From Loxodes magnus (lineage: Eukaryota > Ciliophora > Karyorelictea > Loxodida > Loxodidae), in assembly GCA_946699065.1 (NCBI GenBank), contig CAMPDV010000017.1, positions 372,001 through 436,000 on the forward strand: 64,000 bases of DNA. The letters run 5' to 3'. Positions 51,790 through 64,000 of this stretch are shown here, one piece after another. Below the pieces are notes generated by a model that saw nothing but the letters and a program-made list of their open reading frames with translations, ran no database searches and had not been told where the DNA came from. Position 1 is the stretch's first letter, and each line of letters starts with the position of its first letter. Made by a program: the position numbers and the translations under genes.

Positions 51790-52410
51790 TAATTGAAGCC
51801 TTAACTTCCAAATTTGTAATAATTAGAAAAACCTAGCAGCAAATCATAGAAAATTAAAGAAGAAATTAAATAAGCAATTAAAAATTAAAAATCTAAGCTT
51901 AAACAGATAAGATTGAAATTCAACAAAAAAGTCCAATAAAATATAAATTTTACTTTAAGTCCTTAATTTAACGTTGCTATCGTTGTCAAAAGATTTGACA
52001 TCTATAGAGGTAATTTTTTAAGCGAATTGGAGTGCTCGAGCAGAACAGATAAGAATTCGAAACAATGAGAAGACTGTATTTTAGCTGCTTTGGAGGAATT
52101 TACAGAAAGAAGCTGTTATTAGTTCATTCAAGTGTGACACTACTATATTGATAAATAATAGCAGCAAAATAAATAGCTTTAAAAGGACCACGATGACCTA
52201 TAATTTATTGATAGAAGCTGTAGAAAATCACAATAAGAAGGAAGAACAATTCTATGAACTTTTTGAAGAGAAATAAGAATTATCTCAGTTTTTAATCGAT
52301 TCAGGTGAAAAGATTTAAAGTTTGGCAAATAGAAGTAAAGACTTTTATTGTTTTCAACTTGAGGAAAAATTTGGTCTAACTAAATAAGACCCTAATCCTT
52401 TTAGTTAAAA
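51790..52410 (+). other. protein-like open region, possibly a decayed gene
   Basis: Two plus-strand frames look coding in turn. One gives QFNVAIVVKRFDIYRGNFLS and CILAALEEFTERSCYQFIQV. The other, further on, gives NLLIEAVENHNKKEEQFYEL and DFYCFQLEEKFGLTKQDPNP. The switch falls near 52190 without a clear GT...AG intron. A frameshifted gene or an unrecognised exon boundary would explain this. No family is recognised. Confidence 0.3.
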
Positions 52411-53330
52411 TTAATTAATTAAAATGCCATATTAATATTTAATATTTTATTATTATTTATAATTTAATAATGTTAATTATTATTAGATTTGATTGCTTGA
52501 AAATAGATAAACTCTTACCATATTCTAGACAAACTCTTAATTCTTATAAAGATACTTTCTGCAATTAGTTTCTAAAAAGACTACAATGAGTAATTAATAC
52601 ATACTCCATAATCATAAACTTCAACCATCAAGGCCGAGTAATTTCCAGATTTATTTTTTGAGATTCTTGGATAAAAAAATAAAATTTCTAAGGTTTTAGG
52701 TATTCTAAGATAATTTAGTATTTAGCTACTGCTCTTTTTTAATTATTACTTAGTAAATTTCTAATTATTACATTACTTTACAAACAACATGACTGATGAC
52801 TTCAGAATGGGTTTTTTTTTCCGCTCCTAAAAATAGAAGAGAAAGTCAGAAACGTCAAATATCTAGTTCACTTCTACATTAAATTATCTTTATTAGTTTC
52901 TAGAGGTTCTGATAAAAGCATAGATGAAGTAAAACAATAAAAATATTTTAAATTATGCAATAATAAGGATAAATGAAGAATAGTAAATGAGAACTAATAA
53001 ATAACATATAAGAATGCTGATAAACGAAGAAAAACCAAGTAGAAAACAGGAAATTGTCATGTTACATAAAGTACAGGCCTTCATTTTTAAAATGATGAAA
53101 CTAATAATGTTCAGTTTTCTTTAATTAATGTCAACATCTAGGAAGATATAAACAAACTCGATAATTTCAACAAATTTTGATGAATAGAACATAAACTACT
53201 GTCTTCCTGACAGAATAAAAATACCTTAAAAAGGAAAATTTAAAAATCTATTTTTCTCACAATATCTAAATCTGAAAATATATAACTGATAACAAATGAT
53301 AATTTAAGCAAGTAATGAAACAAATTAAAA
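52411..53330. other. AT-rich spacer
   Basis: Nothing recognisable was found. Confidence 0.45.
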
Positions 53331-54240
53331 ATGAAATGGAAGGCTAAAGGAAGGTATTCACCAACTTGACAAAGGTAGAGATGAAAATTGAAGGAACCGA
53401 GCAAGCTACGACCTAACATTAGTAGCAAACAACCTTCAAGCCTTCCTTTAAGTTCCCTATTATTTAACTAGATATCCCTCCGACCGCTGAAAAACATTAA
53501 AAAAAATATACCAGAGGTCAGAGAATACTAAACGGCTAAGTTGGAGTAACAAGAACAATCGGAATTAGTAGCAATGATAATTACCGAACTTAACTAGAAG
53601 GTGGTCAGGCTCGAAGCCCAAACTGAATATGCTATGAAACTACATAGCAACGGACTGGTTCTAAACTAGAAATTCTAGGCCCGTTTTGAGGAGGAAGTTC
53701 AGGGACTTAGAGATGAAGTGAAAGACCTTAGATAATAGCTAACGGAGTATCTCGAGAAGTCGAAAAAACCCAAGAACAGTTATAACAGCAAATAATAGCT
53801 CCTGAAATAATGAAACTAGAAGAGAATGGGCATTCCTAACCTAACTCTCCTTCTCCCACAAAACAATAGTAAACCATGTCTCAGAAATAATGCTACTATG
53901 TGATATTACTTGGCACCTCTATAGACAATGAAAAACTTTTGTTGAAAAATAGAGAAACTACTGGAGAATTTAAACCTTTCAGGAGCAATTAAGAAATAAA
54001 GAAAAACGATACAAAATTTAAGAATAATGCAAAGGCGACTCTACTATGATCCTAGCGGGAGAACGTAAATGAGGAAAACTTCACCCTTAGACAGATTGAC
54101 CTCGTACCAGAAGACTACGTCTCCATGCGAAGCATACTGTTAGACGACCCAAGTCACTTTGACTATTATAACTCACCGTAAGGAAAACCGATAACCCGCC
54201 AAAAAGTAGTAACACAAGTAAAAAGGTTTTTTTAACAAAT
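53331..54240 (+). pseudogene. retroelement ORF1-like coiled-coil remnant
   Basis: From ATG 53331 (MKWKAKGRYSPT) a P/S/K-rich part leads into a coiled coil: AKLEQQEQSELVAMIITELN, KFQARFEEEVQGLRDEVKDL, RQQLTEYLEKSK. Near the A6 run at about 53766 the coding frame shifts by one nucleotide and continues as TQEQLQQQIIAPEIMKLEEN, then a C-terminal region with RQIDLVPEDYVSMRSILLDD. GC content is well above the flanks. The layout resembles ORF1 proteins in this window, but no CCHC knuckle is visible. The frame break suggests a dead copy, unless the sequence has an error there. Confidence 0.5.
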
Positions 54241-54586
54241 ATTCTTGACTATTTCATTAATTAAGTTTAATTTAATTTAAAGTAAATAAAATAATTAAAT
54301 TATCGTGGTACCGCCATTATTTGCTTCAACACGAAAAAATAAAGAAATCAAATTTAATTATTAATAATAGGCTAGAAATGTTTCTAGCTTCATATGGCCT
54401 CTTTAATTATTTTCTTCTTCTCTCCATTTTTATAATTAAATTGATTGTCTTCCTTCTTTAAATTCTTGTAATTCTTCCAAAGGCTGTAGTTAGAGAACAT
54501 TCCAATATTTGTGTCAAATAACCCAATTAGGTTAAATTATTATAAATAATAGTTATTTGTGATCTCAATCAAGTCTTTGCTGCTTT
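54241..54586. other. spacer, nothing recognised
   Basis: AT-rich, and open in the frame of the preceding remnant, but without a recognised domain. Confidence 0.4.
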
Positions 54587-54835
54587 TTATTTCCTGATCA
54601 GAATATCTACATGTAAAATCAAGATAACTCTGAGATCTGGATTTCGGTTCCCTCTAGTCGACTTCTCGTACCGATAGAGAGAATCCTTAAACAAGTAAGG
54701 CTTATCACACAATGGACCCGTCCTTACTTGCTTGTGGTTGCATCTACTGCAAGAGTACTTGCAGTGTAGACACAACTGCACCGGATTGCCTATTTGGTCG
54801 ATTAGAAACCAGAATGTATTTTAAAATAAATATAT
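54587..54835 (-). other. GC-richer island with competing protein-like frames
   Basis: One minus-strand frame has a Cys cluster (CLHCKYSCSRCNHK) followed by KSTRGNRNPDLRV. Another reads STLQVLLQQMQPQASKDGSI and REVDQREPKSRSQSYLDFTC. Both cannot be right. The island resembles those at 46.2 and 50.8 kb in standing out from A/T flanks, and may be a retroelement fragment or an RNA gene. Confidence 0.3.
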
Positions 54836-55516
54836 AATAAATAATTATTTATAAAATTAAAATTAAATCTTTCAATTTTAAAAAGTAGTTATAAGACATT
54901 CATTATCAAGTTGAAAAACCACAATACAAGTGCTACGGATTATGATACATTCAAAAGTATAATGGAAATACTTAATTTAATGATTTGAGGAAACTATCCA
55001 AATGAAAGGTTGAAAGCCTAGATATAAGGAGGTTGATACCTAACGATTAAATGTTCATTAATTAATTTTCAATAAAATAGGTATCTTTCTTAGCCACTTT
55101 AATCAAGATTTTTAGTTAATTACTACTCTCTTTGGAGATAATCTTCTATATAGATAAAATTGTAAAGAGCACATTTATCAAAAAAGCAAAGAAAGAGAAA
55201 AGAAGACTATTATTATTTTTGTAAAAAGAGGAAAATTCCTTTAATTAAAAAAGGATTTTTGAAAATAAAAGAAGTAGTTTTAATTTTAGTTTTAAGTTAT
55301 AATTTAAATACTAATATTTAAATAAATAATTAAATAAAGAAAATAAATCCTTATCTAGATAAATTAATTTGATTATAAATTATTAGCATCTTTATTATTG
55401 ATAAAACTAAAATAAAATAAATTATAAATATAAAAGATATACTTGGATAAACATATATTATCTATATTATAAATAAATTGTATTAATTATAATGTTTCTA
55501 TTTATTTTTGTAATTT
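54836..55516. other. AT-rich spacer left of copy B
   Basis: Nothing recognisable. The orphan ORF1 that lies beside the left boundary of copy A is absent here, so the two block boundaries have different neighbours. Confidence 0.5.
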
Positions 55517-55758
55517 AATTTAAGAATCAAAATAATTAAATTAAATTAACTTTATACCTTAAAATAAATAATAGATTGAATAGTATAGTAATAATTAAAT
55601 TTTTTCTTAGCTATGCAGCTTATTAATATCTTAGGACATTAAATTAATTAAATGAATTAAATGAATTAAAGTAAATTAAACTATTAATGCTTTATCAAAA
55701 TTAGAGAAATAAGTATAAAAGGCTTAATTTAATTTATTATTTTCTTATTTTTTATAAT

Positions 55759-57276
55759 ATGGAGATAGCGTAGGAAGGCAATCTTTTATGTGATCTCTGT
55801 AAAAAGGATTTCAATATTAGTAGTAACTTACCTAAATTACTAGATTGTGGAAATAATCTTTGTCTTCAATGTTGCTATTTATATCAATATACAAACTAAG
55901 TTATGTGTCCTATTGATTTCTATATGTTCTATGGATAAGTTGAATAGCTAAAAACAAATCCCATTATTTTGCATAAAATAACAACTAGAATAAAAAATAA
56001 AGAAAATTAAGCTTAATTATAGACATAATTTACTTAGCTCTTATAAAGAATAAAATAAAACTAAAATATTAAAACTATAACAGTCTAAGAAGAAATTAGT
56101 GCTAATAACCAGTTATAAGCAAGTAAAGAAGTATTAAATAAAACAATCCATAACAAAAAATTAACATTTATAAGTTACTTTGCATAGAAAATCTAAGAAT
56201 ATTCTAATAGCAAAATTACTTTATCTATAAACTTATAAAATCAATTTAAAGATAAAGAAAACTTTAGCAGATATAATATTTCATAATTATGGAATTTTTA
56301 TAAGTAAGTACAAAGCTAGATGTCTAAGATGTAAGTAAATAGTAAGTTTTAATGAGAAAGAGTAATAAGATAGTAATTATGAGATTTTAAAAAAGTAGAA
56401 ATGCTGATGATTATACGTGTAAATACCTAAGGATAAAGGAAAGAAATAAGATATTAAAATATTAAATAAATTTAGCAAGAAAGTAGAGCAAAATAAGAGC
56501 CAATAATGGAATAGAAGTAGATATAAAAAATAAAAACAGTAGAAGAACATTATTTAGAAACAGTAAATACGTAAAATAAAGATTGAGAACTATATGATTT
56601 GTTTATTTTAAGATAAGATTTAGAAGAAAATATAAACTAAGGAGATTATTTAACTGATCAGTTATTTATGTTAATTTATTTTTATTTCACTAGTGATTGA
56701 GAATCAAAAGAAGCTATTGAAAATAAAGCATAGATAGATTAAATGTAGAGAGATTAGGTATAATTTCCATCTCATATAGTGGAATTAGAGTTAAGCAAAG
56801 ATACTTCTGAAAATGAAACATGATAGCCAAAAGGATAAAAATGTTTTTTAACTTTTAAAGTAAATAAAGAATGTCATCTTTATGGCTTAGGTTTTCGTCC
56901 TACTAATTAATAAGGCAAAGAAGCTTTTTTAACTTAAATTTAATTATATAAAGAAAAATCGGCAAAAAATTTGAATTCCAGTAATTTAATTTTAAATCTT
57001 AACGAAACAAAAAGAATTACTTATAAAAATAAAATGAACTGAAGTGTCCATATATTTGAAAAAGATATTGCAAACATAATTCCTTAATAGTAATACACTT
57101 TAGCCATCACAATTTAAGGAGATAATTTATGATGTGGTAACAAAGAAACTTTCTATTCAACTGCTAGTGAAAAAGGCTTAACTATATGAACTTTTCCAAC
57201 TGAGGATTGCATAGATAATAACTAATCATTTTATAAGTAAGGTCCACTTGTTGATATAATTTTTAGATTAATATGA
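55759..57276 (+). CDS. RING-like plus PHR-domain protein, copy B
   Basis: Same 505-residue product as the copy at 37372-38889, with a few substitutions in the K/Q-rich middle (near 56486, agcaaaataag where copy A has ataaagtagg, and another near 56524). The RING-like N-terminus and the PHR domain are unchanged. An intact second copy suggests that either both are used or the duplication is very young. Confidence 0.82.
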
Positions 57277-58331
57277 AGATTGGGAAAGATAATTAACATT
57301 TAATTTTATCTTAAAACTAAAATATAAACAATATAATTTATTCATTCTTTTATTTATTAAATTACATAAAGAGTAAAGTATTTAAGCAAACTTTTTTAAA
57401 TAGACACAGGAATAAAATTAAATATATCAATGAAAATTAAGGATATACACATCAAGTTCTTTCATATATCATAATTATTAAAATTAATTTTAATAATATT
57501 AGTCAATAATATTGCTTAATTAATTTAAAAAAGATGGAAAGAAGGTTATTTAAAATATTTTAAAATTAATTATTTTATAATTATAAGCAAAATAAAAAGA
57601 AACACTTCTTCTAATTTAAATTAATTTTTCAGATATATTTATATTAATTAAATTAATAGTAATATAAAATTAAATTAACTGAGATATCTGAATTAAATAT
57701 TGATTATAATATGCATTTAACTTTTAAGAAGCAGAAATAATATAACCATCTTATTCATAAAAAATGTTTATTTCATTTAAAATTTTATAAATTTAGATAA
57801 TTTATTTTTTATTATTATATTTTTCTTTGAAACAAACAAAAACCCACAGTAATTCTTTTTCACTTCCATATCAATATATATAAAATATCTAAAATTACAC
57901 AATAAAAATGCCTATTTATTATAATTTTGTTAAATACTCCTAAGCTATATTTCTTGATAAACTAAAAAGTAAAATTATAAAATGCTATAAAATAAAAATA
58001 AATAATAGTTTTGATTTCTTGTTTTAAGATTTTAATTTTTATCTATAAATGATTTCTTATAAAATCTAGATAATTATATATAAAATATTTTAAAATTTAT
58101 ATTTTATTTTTAATTTTATATGTTTAGTTTGTAATTTATCAAAATATGAATAAAGTTTTTAATTAAAAAATAATTTAATGAATATTGTTTATTTTTTATT
58201 GTTAATATTGGTATAAAATATACTTAAACTTATTTATTTATTTATATAATCTATTTTCACATGATTTAGGTCTTTCTTAAACGTTTATTTTGAAACTGAG
58301 AGTGTGAATTTATTATTATATATATTAAAAA
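57277..58331. other. very AT-rich spacer, copy B
   Basis: Counterpart of 38890-39944, with at least one substitution near 57650. No element was recognised. Confidence 0.45.
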
Positions 58332-59477
58332 ATGGTTAGCTTCAAGAAGGGTTTTTATACCACCTCCTCAGAGTAGGAGAGAAAACCTGAAGCACTTTCT
58401 TTTACCACGTCTTTGCTTTAATTATTCCAACCTTCTTTATTATGCATGGAAACCAGACTAATAATGCAAGACCTCAGACTACGCAGGACCAAACTAACTG
58501 ACCGAACGAACACGAAATAATAGAACGAATAATAGAAAAAAAATAGCAATATACCCATGATTGGTCGAACTGTACTAAAAGGAGGAGCACAAGATAAGAA
58601 AGGAATGTGGCAAAAAAAGAAAACAACCTAAGTAATAATTTAACAAAATAATGAACAACTCATTTCAGCCAACGTCCCTGAAGAATAAATGTAAAAGGTC
58701 TACTAAAATGCCTATGATGATTTATCAGAAATGGTGGCCGCAATTTACTTTAACCATTACTTGGAAAACACTGATTTAGTAGAGAAAAAGGCCAAAGACT
58801 AAGAAGTTATACAAGTGTTTAGAAATAAAATATGGAAGGATTACGGACAAGCAGTGGCGAAGTTCATAGTGAAATAAAACGGAATTGTATACGTGGTATT
58901 TAACAATGAAGAAAGATACTAACATTTCACTTAATTCAGGGAATGAACGTTCAAAGGAGTTAGAATTCCTATCTAAGCTAGAAACTAATTGGAATATTTT
59001 GACATTCATAACTAGCCAATTTACTTCACAATCAACGAATACTCAAATATGAAGGAAGAAATGGAAATAATAAGATAATATGGAAAATCAAGAGGAGAGA
59101 TATAGCATACATATCCAAACACAACAATGCTAACAGGGAGCAGTGTAGTCTACCTAGATTTAAAGGATGTAGACGAAGCAAAAAGGATACCAGAAGTAAT
59201 AGATTTGAATGGAAACAAAATGAGAATATAACACCCAATAAATTTTATCTGCTGCTTATGTAAAGTGAAAGGGCACACAGACCAGCAATGCAGAAGGGTA
59301 GAAGCAGCAAAAAGGAAAAAGCTACATACAAGAGAATTAGAGATGCTTGAAGGAGAAGTTATTTTAACAATAAACAAACCAGATTTTGAAGCAAATCAAG
59401 CAAATAAGAGGATAATTGGAGAAGAAGAATAAATGATTATAGAGGAATCAAGGGAAGAAGAGAAGGAAATAAAATGA
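58332..59477 (+). CDS. LINE ORF1 protein (gag-like, CCHC), copy B
   Basis: Same 381-residue frame as at 39945-41090, ending at UGA 59475, with the CCHC knuckle CCLCKVKGHTDQQC. No difference from copy A was noticed. Confidence 0.85.
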
Positions 59478-59874
59478 GGAGAATAGAAAAATAATTAAAA
59501 CAATTAAACAATTAAATAATAAAAATTTTTTATGCTTAAAGAGTAAATAAAAATTATTTTCCATCAAAATGGAATTGGACATATGTAAGACAGAGGGATA
59601 GAGAAATGTTCAAATAATTAAATAAAATAGAAAGCAATCAACTAAATAATAAGATATACCATAAAGCAAATTAGAGAAAAGGATAGGATAGGTGATGGTA
59701 AAAACGCTAAACCCTAACAAAAGAAATAAGAAATAAACAAAATAGTATAATGGAGTATGTCAGGAAAAACGTAAATAAAGAAAAAAGCAAAAAGAAATAG
59801 AACAAACTCAAGAAGAAAAAGAATAAGATGCAAGATAAAAGTGAGAAGAAAGAAGTAAATTGAAGCAAACTTCA

Positions 59875-62800
59875 ATGAGAATGTACTATGCTAAGAAACC
59901 GATAAACAAAAATGAACAATTATCCGACTTCAACTAATAGGAAAAGGAAAAAGAAGAAGATTAGAATAGATAAGAAGAAGGAAAAGGTAGATAATAAGAT
60001 GAAAAAGACAAAAAAGGGGAAAGAACTAATAAAGAAAATAATATGGAAGCATAGAATGATATATAAGAAGAAGAAAAGGTGGAGAAGGAAGATGAATAAA
60101 AAGAAGAATAAGGTGAAGAGGAAGTAGAGGGAATGAGTGTAAAAAAAGATTAAGAATAAGTCATAAAAATAGGGACAGCAAATGTTAGGGGAGTAAGAAG
60201 TGCAAAAGAGGCACTAGCCAAATTCATGACTCAAAAAAGTATCCAAATAATGGCAATATAAGAAATTTAGATTGAAGACTAAAAAGATATGTGTAATATA
60301 GCAGGATATAAAAACTTAAAAAATGTGAGATCAAAAAAAGGAAAAGGAGTAGCATTCTATATTAGAAACGACATATGTAAGGAGATCAGAGAGATATAGA
60401 ATGAAGTAAACCAAATGACGCTCTTTGGAGGAGCGAGAGTAATGGCAATAGAAATAATGAAATAATTAGGAGTAATAAATGTCTACGCTCCTGTTGCAAA
60501 TAACAACGAACAGTATGAGCCTTTCTATAATTTAGTGAATGAATTTAAACTATAAGCAATAGAAAAAGGACTTAATATAATGATAATAGGAGACTGAAAT
60601 GCGCACATAGAAAAATGACTGCCAAAGAAAACAAACTCAGCAGGAAAGAGAATGACACAGTTTATGGAACAGAATAATTTAATATGCCTAGACCCAACTG
60701 AAATAGGTACCTTTATTCACTAAAACAATGAGTATAAAATAGATTACTTTTTAATCGAAGAGAGAATGAGAAAAGGCGTTAAAGAGTGATTTTTATTACT
60801 CATACGTAATAGGTGACCATAGGCCTGGTATTATATAGGTAAAGATGGGTAAAGAAGTAAGAAAGCCATAAAAGATAGCAAAAATAAACTACTTACTATA
60901 ATAATAATATCATTTAATATGTCTTTACTATATTTTCATATAGATAATAAAACTGTTTATTTTACATCTGATTCATCATTCCTATTTTATTCATTGCTCA
61001 TGTTCTTTTTCTTTTTCTTCTTGTTCTTGTTCTTCTCCTTCTACTGCTACAATTTTATCCAAATCGTTCTGCCACTGTAGTATTTCCTCATTCCACTATA
61101 GGATTTCAATTCTTCTCTTCAATAATTGTTAATGGAAGCTTTTAATTCTAAAATCTATTTCTCTTAGCTGTTTTTAAGTAGGGAAATTAAACTACCTACT
61201 ATTAAAGAAAAAATAAATATAAGAAAAATTTGAAAGATTTATACAATAAAATCTCTAAGAAGAAGAAATTGATAACCTAAACGGCACATAGACTTATAAA
61301 TGATGAAAGAAAAATATATAAGAAGGAGTTTAAATAGTATGTGGAAAATTCAAAACATAAAACTCTAAGATATATAAATATTCAGAAACAACAAAACAGT
61401 GTAATAAAATCTTTAGAAAATGCAGCAAACAATTAAAATAAAGGGTAAAGAACAGAGAACAAATAAATGAAAATCAATAAATTGAGAATCAAAGAGAATA
61501 CCAAAGAGTAAGATAAGAATACATTTAATCAAGAAAAAAAGATAAAAGAAACTAACTAAACCTATTTATGGACAATGTAAATAAAGGAAGTCTAACAGAT
61601 ATGTGGAAGAAACTAAAAAGCTTACTTAATAGAAAAAATAATTAATGAGTACCCTTATTAAAAGAAGATGTTAATACTTTCAGGGATGAATGGTAGAAAT
61701 TGTATGAAGATGGCGATAATACGCTACCAACTAAATTCTTAAACAAGAGATAAATAGTGGTAAACGAATATGAAATTTGAGAAATCATCAACTAATTGAC
61801 GAAATGAAAAGCAGCAGGACTTGATGAAATACAAGTAGGCACAATATTAGCAGGTGGGAAAAAACTAACAGAAGTAACATGTAAAATGATAGTTAAGATG
61901 ATTTAAGAGGGAGTAATACCTTAAGAGATGAAATAATAATACATAATATTAATATACAAAAAAGGAGGACAGATAAACCCGATGAATTATAGACCAATCT
62001 CTTTACTGAATCATGCTTTAAAAATAGTAGATGCATGAATTTTCTAGCAACTATAAGGATATCTGCATAATGATGAAAGCGAATATTAATATGGCTTTAA
62101 AAAAGGAAAATCATGCTCACTATAAATTTTCAACCTAAGAACAGTATAGGAATGATCAATACGGAACAAAAAAGATGTTTTCCTAATATTTGTTGATATT
62201 TAGAAAGCGTACGACTCGGTGCAAAGAAAAGATATATGATAAATCCTAAACGATCTAAAAGTACCGGAATAGATAATTAAACTCCTAGCAAACTTCTACT
62301 GTGAAGAAGAAATTAAACTTAAAATCAATGAATAAATAGCAAAATCATTCGCGATAAATAAAGGACTAAAACAGGGAAGCATAACGTCGCCAAGACTATT
62401 TAACTTAATAATAGCAAGACTTCTCCATAGCTTGGAAGATTAAAAGCTAGGAATTACGATAGACTTTAAAAACTAAGAGGGATGAACACAAGAAATATAT
62501 GCAGGATGTTTTGCATATGCAGATGACCTAGCCTTAATAAGTGAATGAGAATAATTAGAGGAAGTAATCAAAAATTTAACCTCATGGGCAGAAAAAATAC
62601 AAACTGGAAATTGCAGATAAAGCAAAATGAATGATATGAAAAGCAGCAGAAAATAGAAACTGAGAAAATATAGGCAATACTATTGAGGTGGGAAACCTAA
62701 GAATCGAAAGAGTAACGTCCTTTTAGTACTTAGGGCATATAATAGAAGAAACCATCAGATTTGAAAAACACATGGAGAACAGACTAGAAGCAGCATAAAA

Positions 62801-64000
62801 GATGTAAACATGAATACTGGGTAAAATAACAATGAATAAGGGATTAACACCAAATAACGCAGGAATAATGATAAAAACGTTCGTAAGCTCAGTATTCAGC
62901 TATGGGACAGAAGTTATCCCATATTGTGAATAATTTGTAGGAAAATAAGTGATGGAACAATTAGAAATAATATAGAGAAGATCTTTACGAGCAATCATAG
63001 ATGCCCCTTTCTAAGTGTAAAATGAGATGCTAGAATACGAGTTACAGTTTATGAAATTTAAACATTACCTATGGCAGAAAACGCTGAGATTAAGAGGTAG
63101 ACTAATAGGTAACTAAGGAAAAACAGTAGATGGATTAATGTTCGACCTAAGTAAAGAAGAGAACTTTATTTTGAACAATACTGCACGACAATAAAATTAG
63201 AATTAAAAATTGAAGACAAAAATATATTTATAGATGATGGTAATAATAATCAAAAAGGGAAGAAAAACATTAATCGTGCAATTTGAGAACATAGAGTATA
63301 CATAGAAGATAGAGAAAGAATGGAGTAAATGATAACAACTCTACAGTATAGAAAAACATGATTTGATGAATATGTAGTAGGACCACCCAACTACCTGAGA
63401 TACAATAAAAATAGAAAAGAAGAAATATGCTACATATTTAGAATAAGAACGAGATGTAGTGGGAGCCAGGATTTTTTAAAAGAAAGACACCTAGTTGCGA
63501 CAAGCAAATGCCCTTTCTGTAATGATGCAAGAGAAAACGAAAGGCATATCATAGAAAAATGCTCAGAATACAAAGAAAGTAGATAAATATGTATTAGAAA
63601 GTTAAGAACAATAGGAGTAGAAAGACAAGGAATGGAACTATTTGATATAATATGAGGTACGGCAAAATTCGAAAAATTCATTAGAACCTAAGAAGAGTAA
63701 AAAAGAGCTAAAACTGACTTGATAATAAAAGATTATATCAAAAACATATTAGAAAAAGAAAAAAAGGATACTTAGAAAAGAAAATTGAATGAAAAAAAAA
63801 AATAGGAAAATATTATAGAGCAGGAAAAGGATAGTTTTTATGAGTTTATAAAAGCTTGATTAAGAAGAAAAGAATTAGAAACGAAAATTAGCAAAGTATG
63901 TAAAAAAAAATAATGAACGCTTGTAACAAAGAATCAATAAAACGTAGATAGATAGAAGACAGAAGAACAAGAGATATTGAAGAAGAAAATGATGAAGATA
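59875..64000 (+). pseudogene. LINE ORF2, frameshifted, copy B (partial)
   Basis: Same endonuclease and reverse transcriptase motifs as copy A (GDWNAHI, VDIQKAYDSV, FAYADDLALIS). In addition, an A6 run near 62592, A5 in copy A, shifts the frame about 20 codons after the YADD motif. This break is private to copy B and therefore arose after the duplication, or is a sequencing error. The C-terminus lies past the window end. Confidence 0.85.
60886..61202 (-). mobile_element. nested insertion in LINE ORF2, copy B
   Basis: Counterpart of 42499-42815 with the same flanking 14-bp repeats and the same minus-strand coding remnant. It was therefore inserted before the block was duplicated. Confidence 0.75.

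Larger units (their letters stand above)
55517..64000 (+). repeat. duplicated block, copy B (runs off the window)
   Basis: Near-identical to 37130-45612. It includes the same RING-PHR gene, the same LINE, the same nested insertion and the same ORF2 frame breaks, plus one private single-A insertion near 62592-62597. The near identity points to a recent duplication or to an assembly artefact. Confidence 0.95.
58332..64000 (+). mobile_element. non-LTR retrotransposon (LINE), copy B, cut by window end
   Basis: Counterpart of the copy at 39945. ORF1 is intact, and ORF2 carries the same three inherited frame breaks plus a fourth. The 3' end lies outside the window. Confidence 0.9.

Overview
The window reads as nuclear DNA of a ciliate that uses all three standard stop codons as sense codons. 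Conserved proteins only appear when UAA and UAG are read as Gln and UGA as Trp. Examples are QHDCQEF in a ubiquitin protease, RFTQSSNL in a zinc finger, FCWQC in an RBR ligase and GDWN in a LINE endonuclease. Nearly every confident gene nevertheless ends at a UGA, so UGA is both Trp and stop. This matches the ambiguous code reported for karyorelict ciliates such as Loxodes; Condylostoma is the other known possibility. Introns are tiny (16-20 nt, two candidates of 25-26 nt) with GTA...AG ends, and intergenic DNA is very AT-rich. The species, and whether this is micronuclear or macronuclear DNA, cannot be settled from sequence alone. Standard-code ORFs in the window are almost all fragments or shadows.

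Left half (about 0.6-35 kb) is ordinary single-copy genes on both strands: a membrane RBR E3 ligase (619-1887), an oxysterol-binding-like protein (1971-3564), a galactose-binding-like plus coiled-coil protein (4639-6471), a large secreted-type membrane protein with N-glycosylation repeats and histidine clusters (6971-9866), a small membrane protein (10135-10665), a YY1-like zinc-finger protein (10771-11841), a four-helix membrane protein (13833-14420, minus), a USP32-like deubiquitinase (15267-19094), a peroxisomal enoyl-CoA isomerase (19748-20518), a Patched-like sterol-sensing protein (21546-25178), SEC61 alpha (26120-27547, minus), a prefoldin-like coiled coil (29353-30075), an unknown membrane protein (31452-32402) and a coiled-coil protein (34400-35237, minus). 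They form no operon; many act in membrane traffic, lipid handling and ubiquitin signalling.

Right half (36-64 kb) is dominated by repeats. A block carrying a RING-PHR gene and a non-LTR retrotransposon (LINE) occurs twice, at 37130-45612 and 55517-64000, offset by 18,387 bp and nearly identical. The LINE has a zinc-knuckle ORF1 and an endonuclease plus reverse transcriptase ORF2. ORF2 is frameshifted, and interrupted by a roughly 290-bp insertion flanked by a 14-bp target duplication. Between the copies lie a decayed duplicate of the 31.5-kb gene split by a short repeat element that shares the LINE 3' end, further gag-like ORF1 remnants, and small GC-richer islands. Such retained transposons would fit a Loxodes-type genome with little DNA elimination, or any germline genome.
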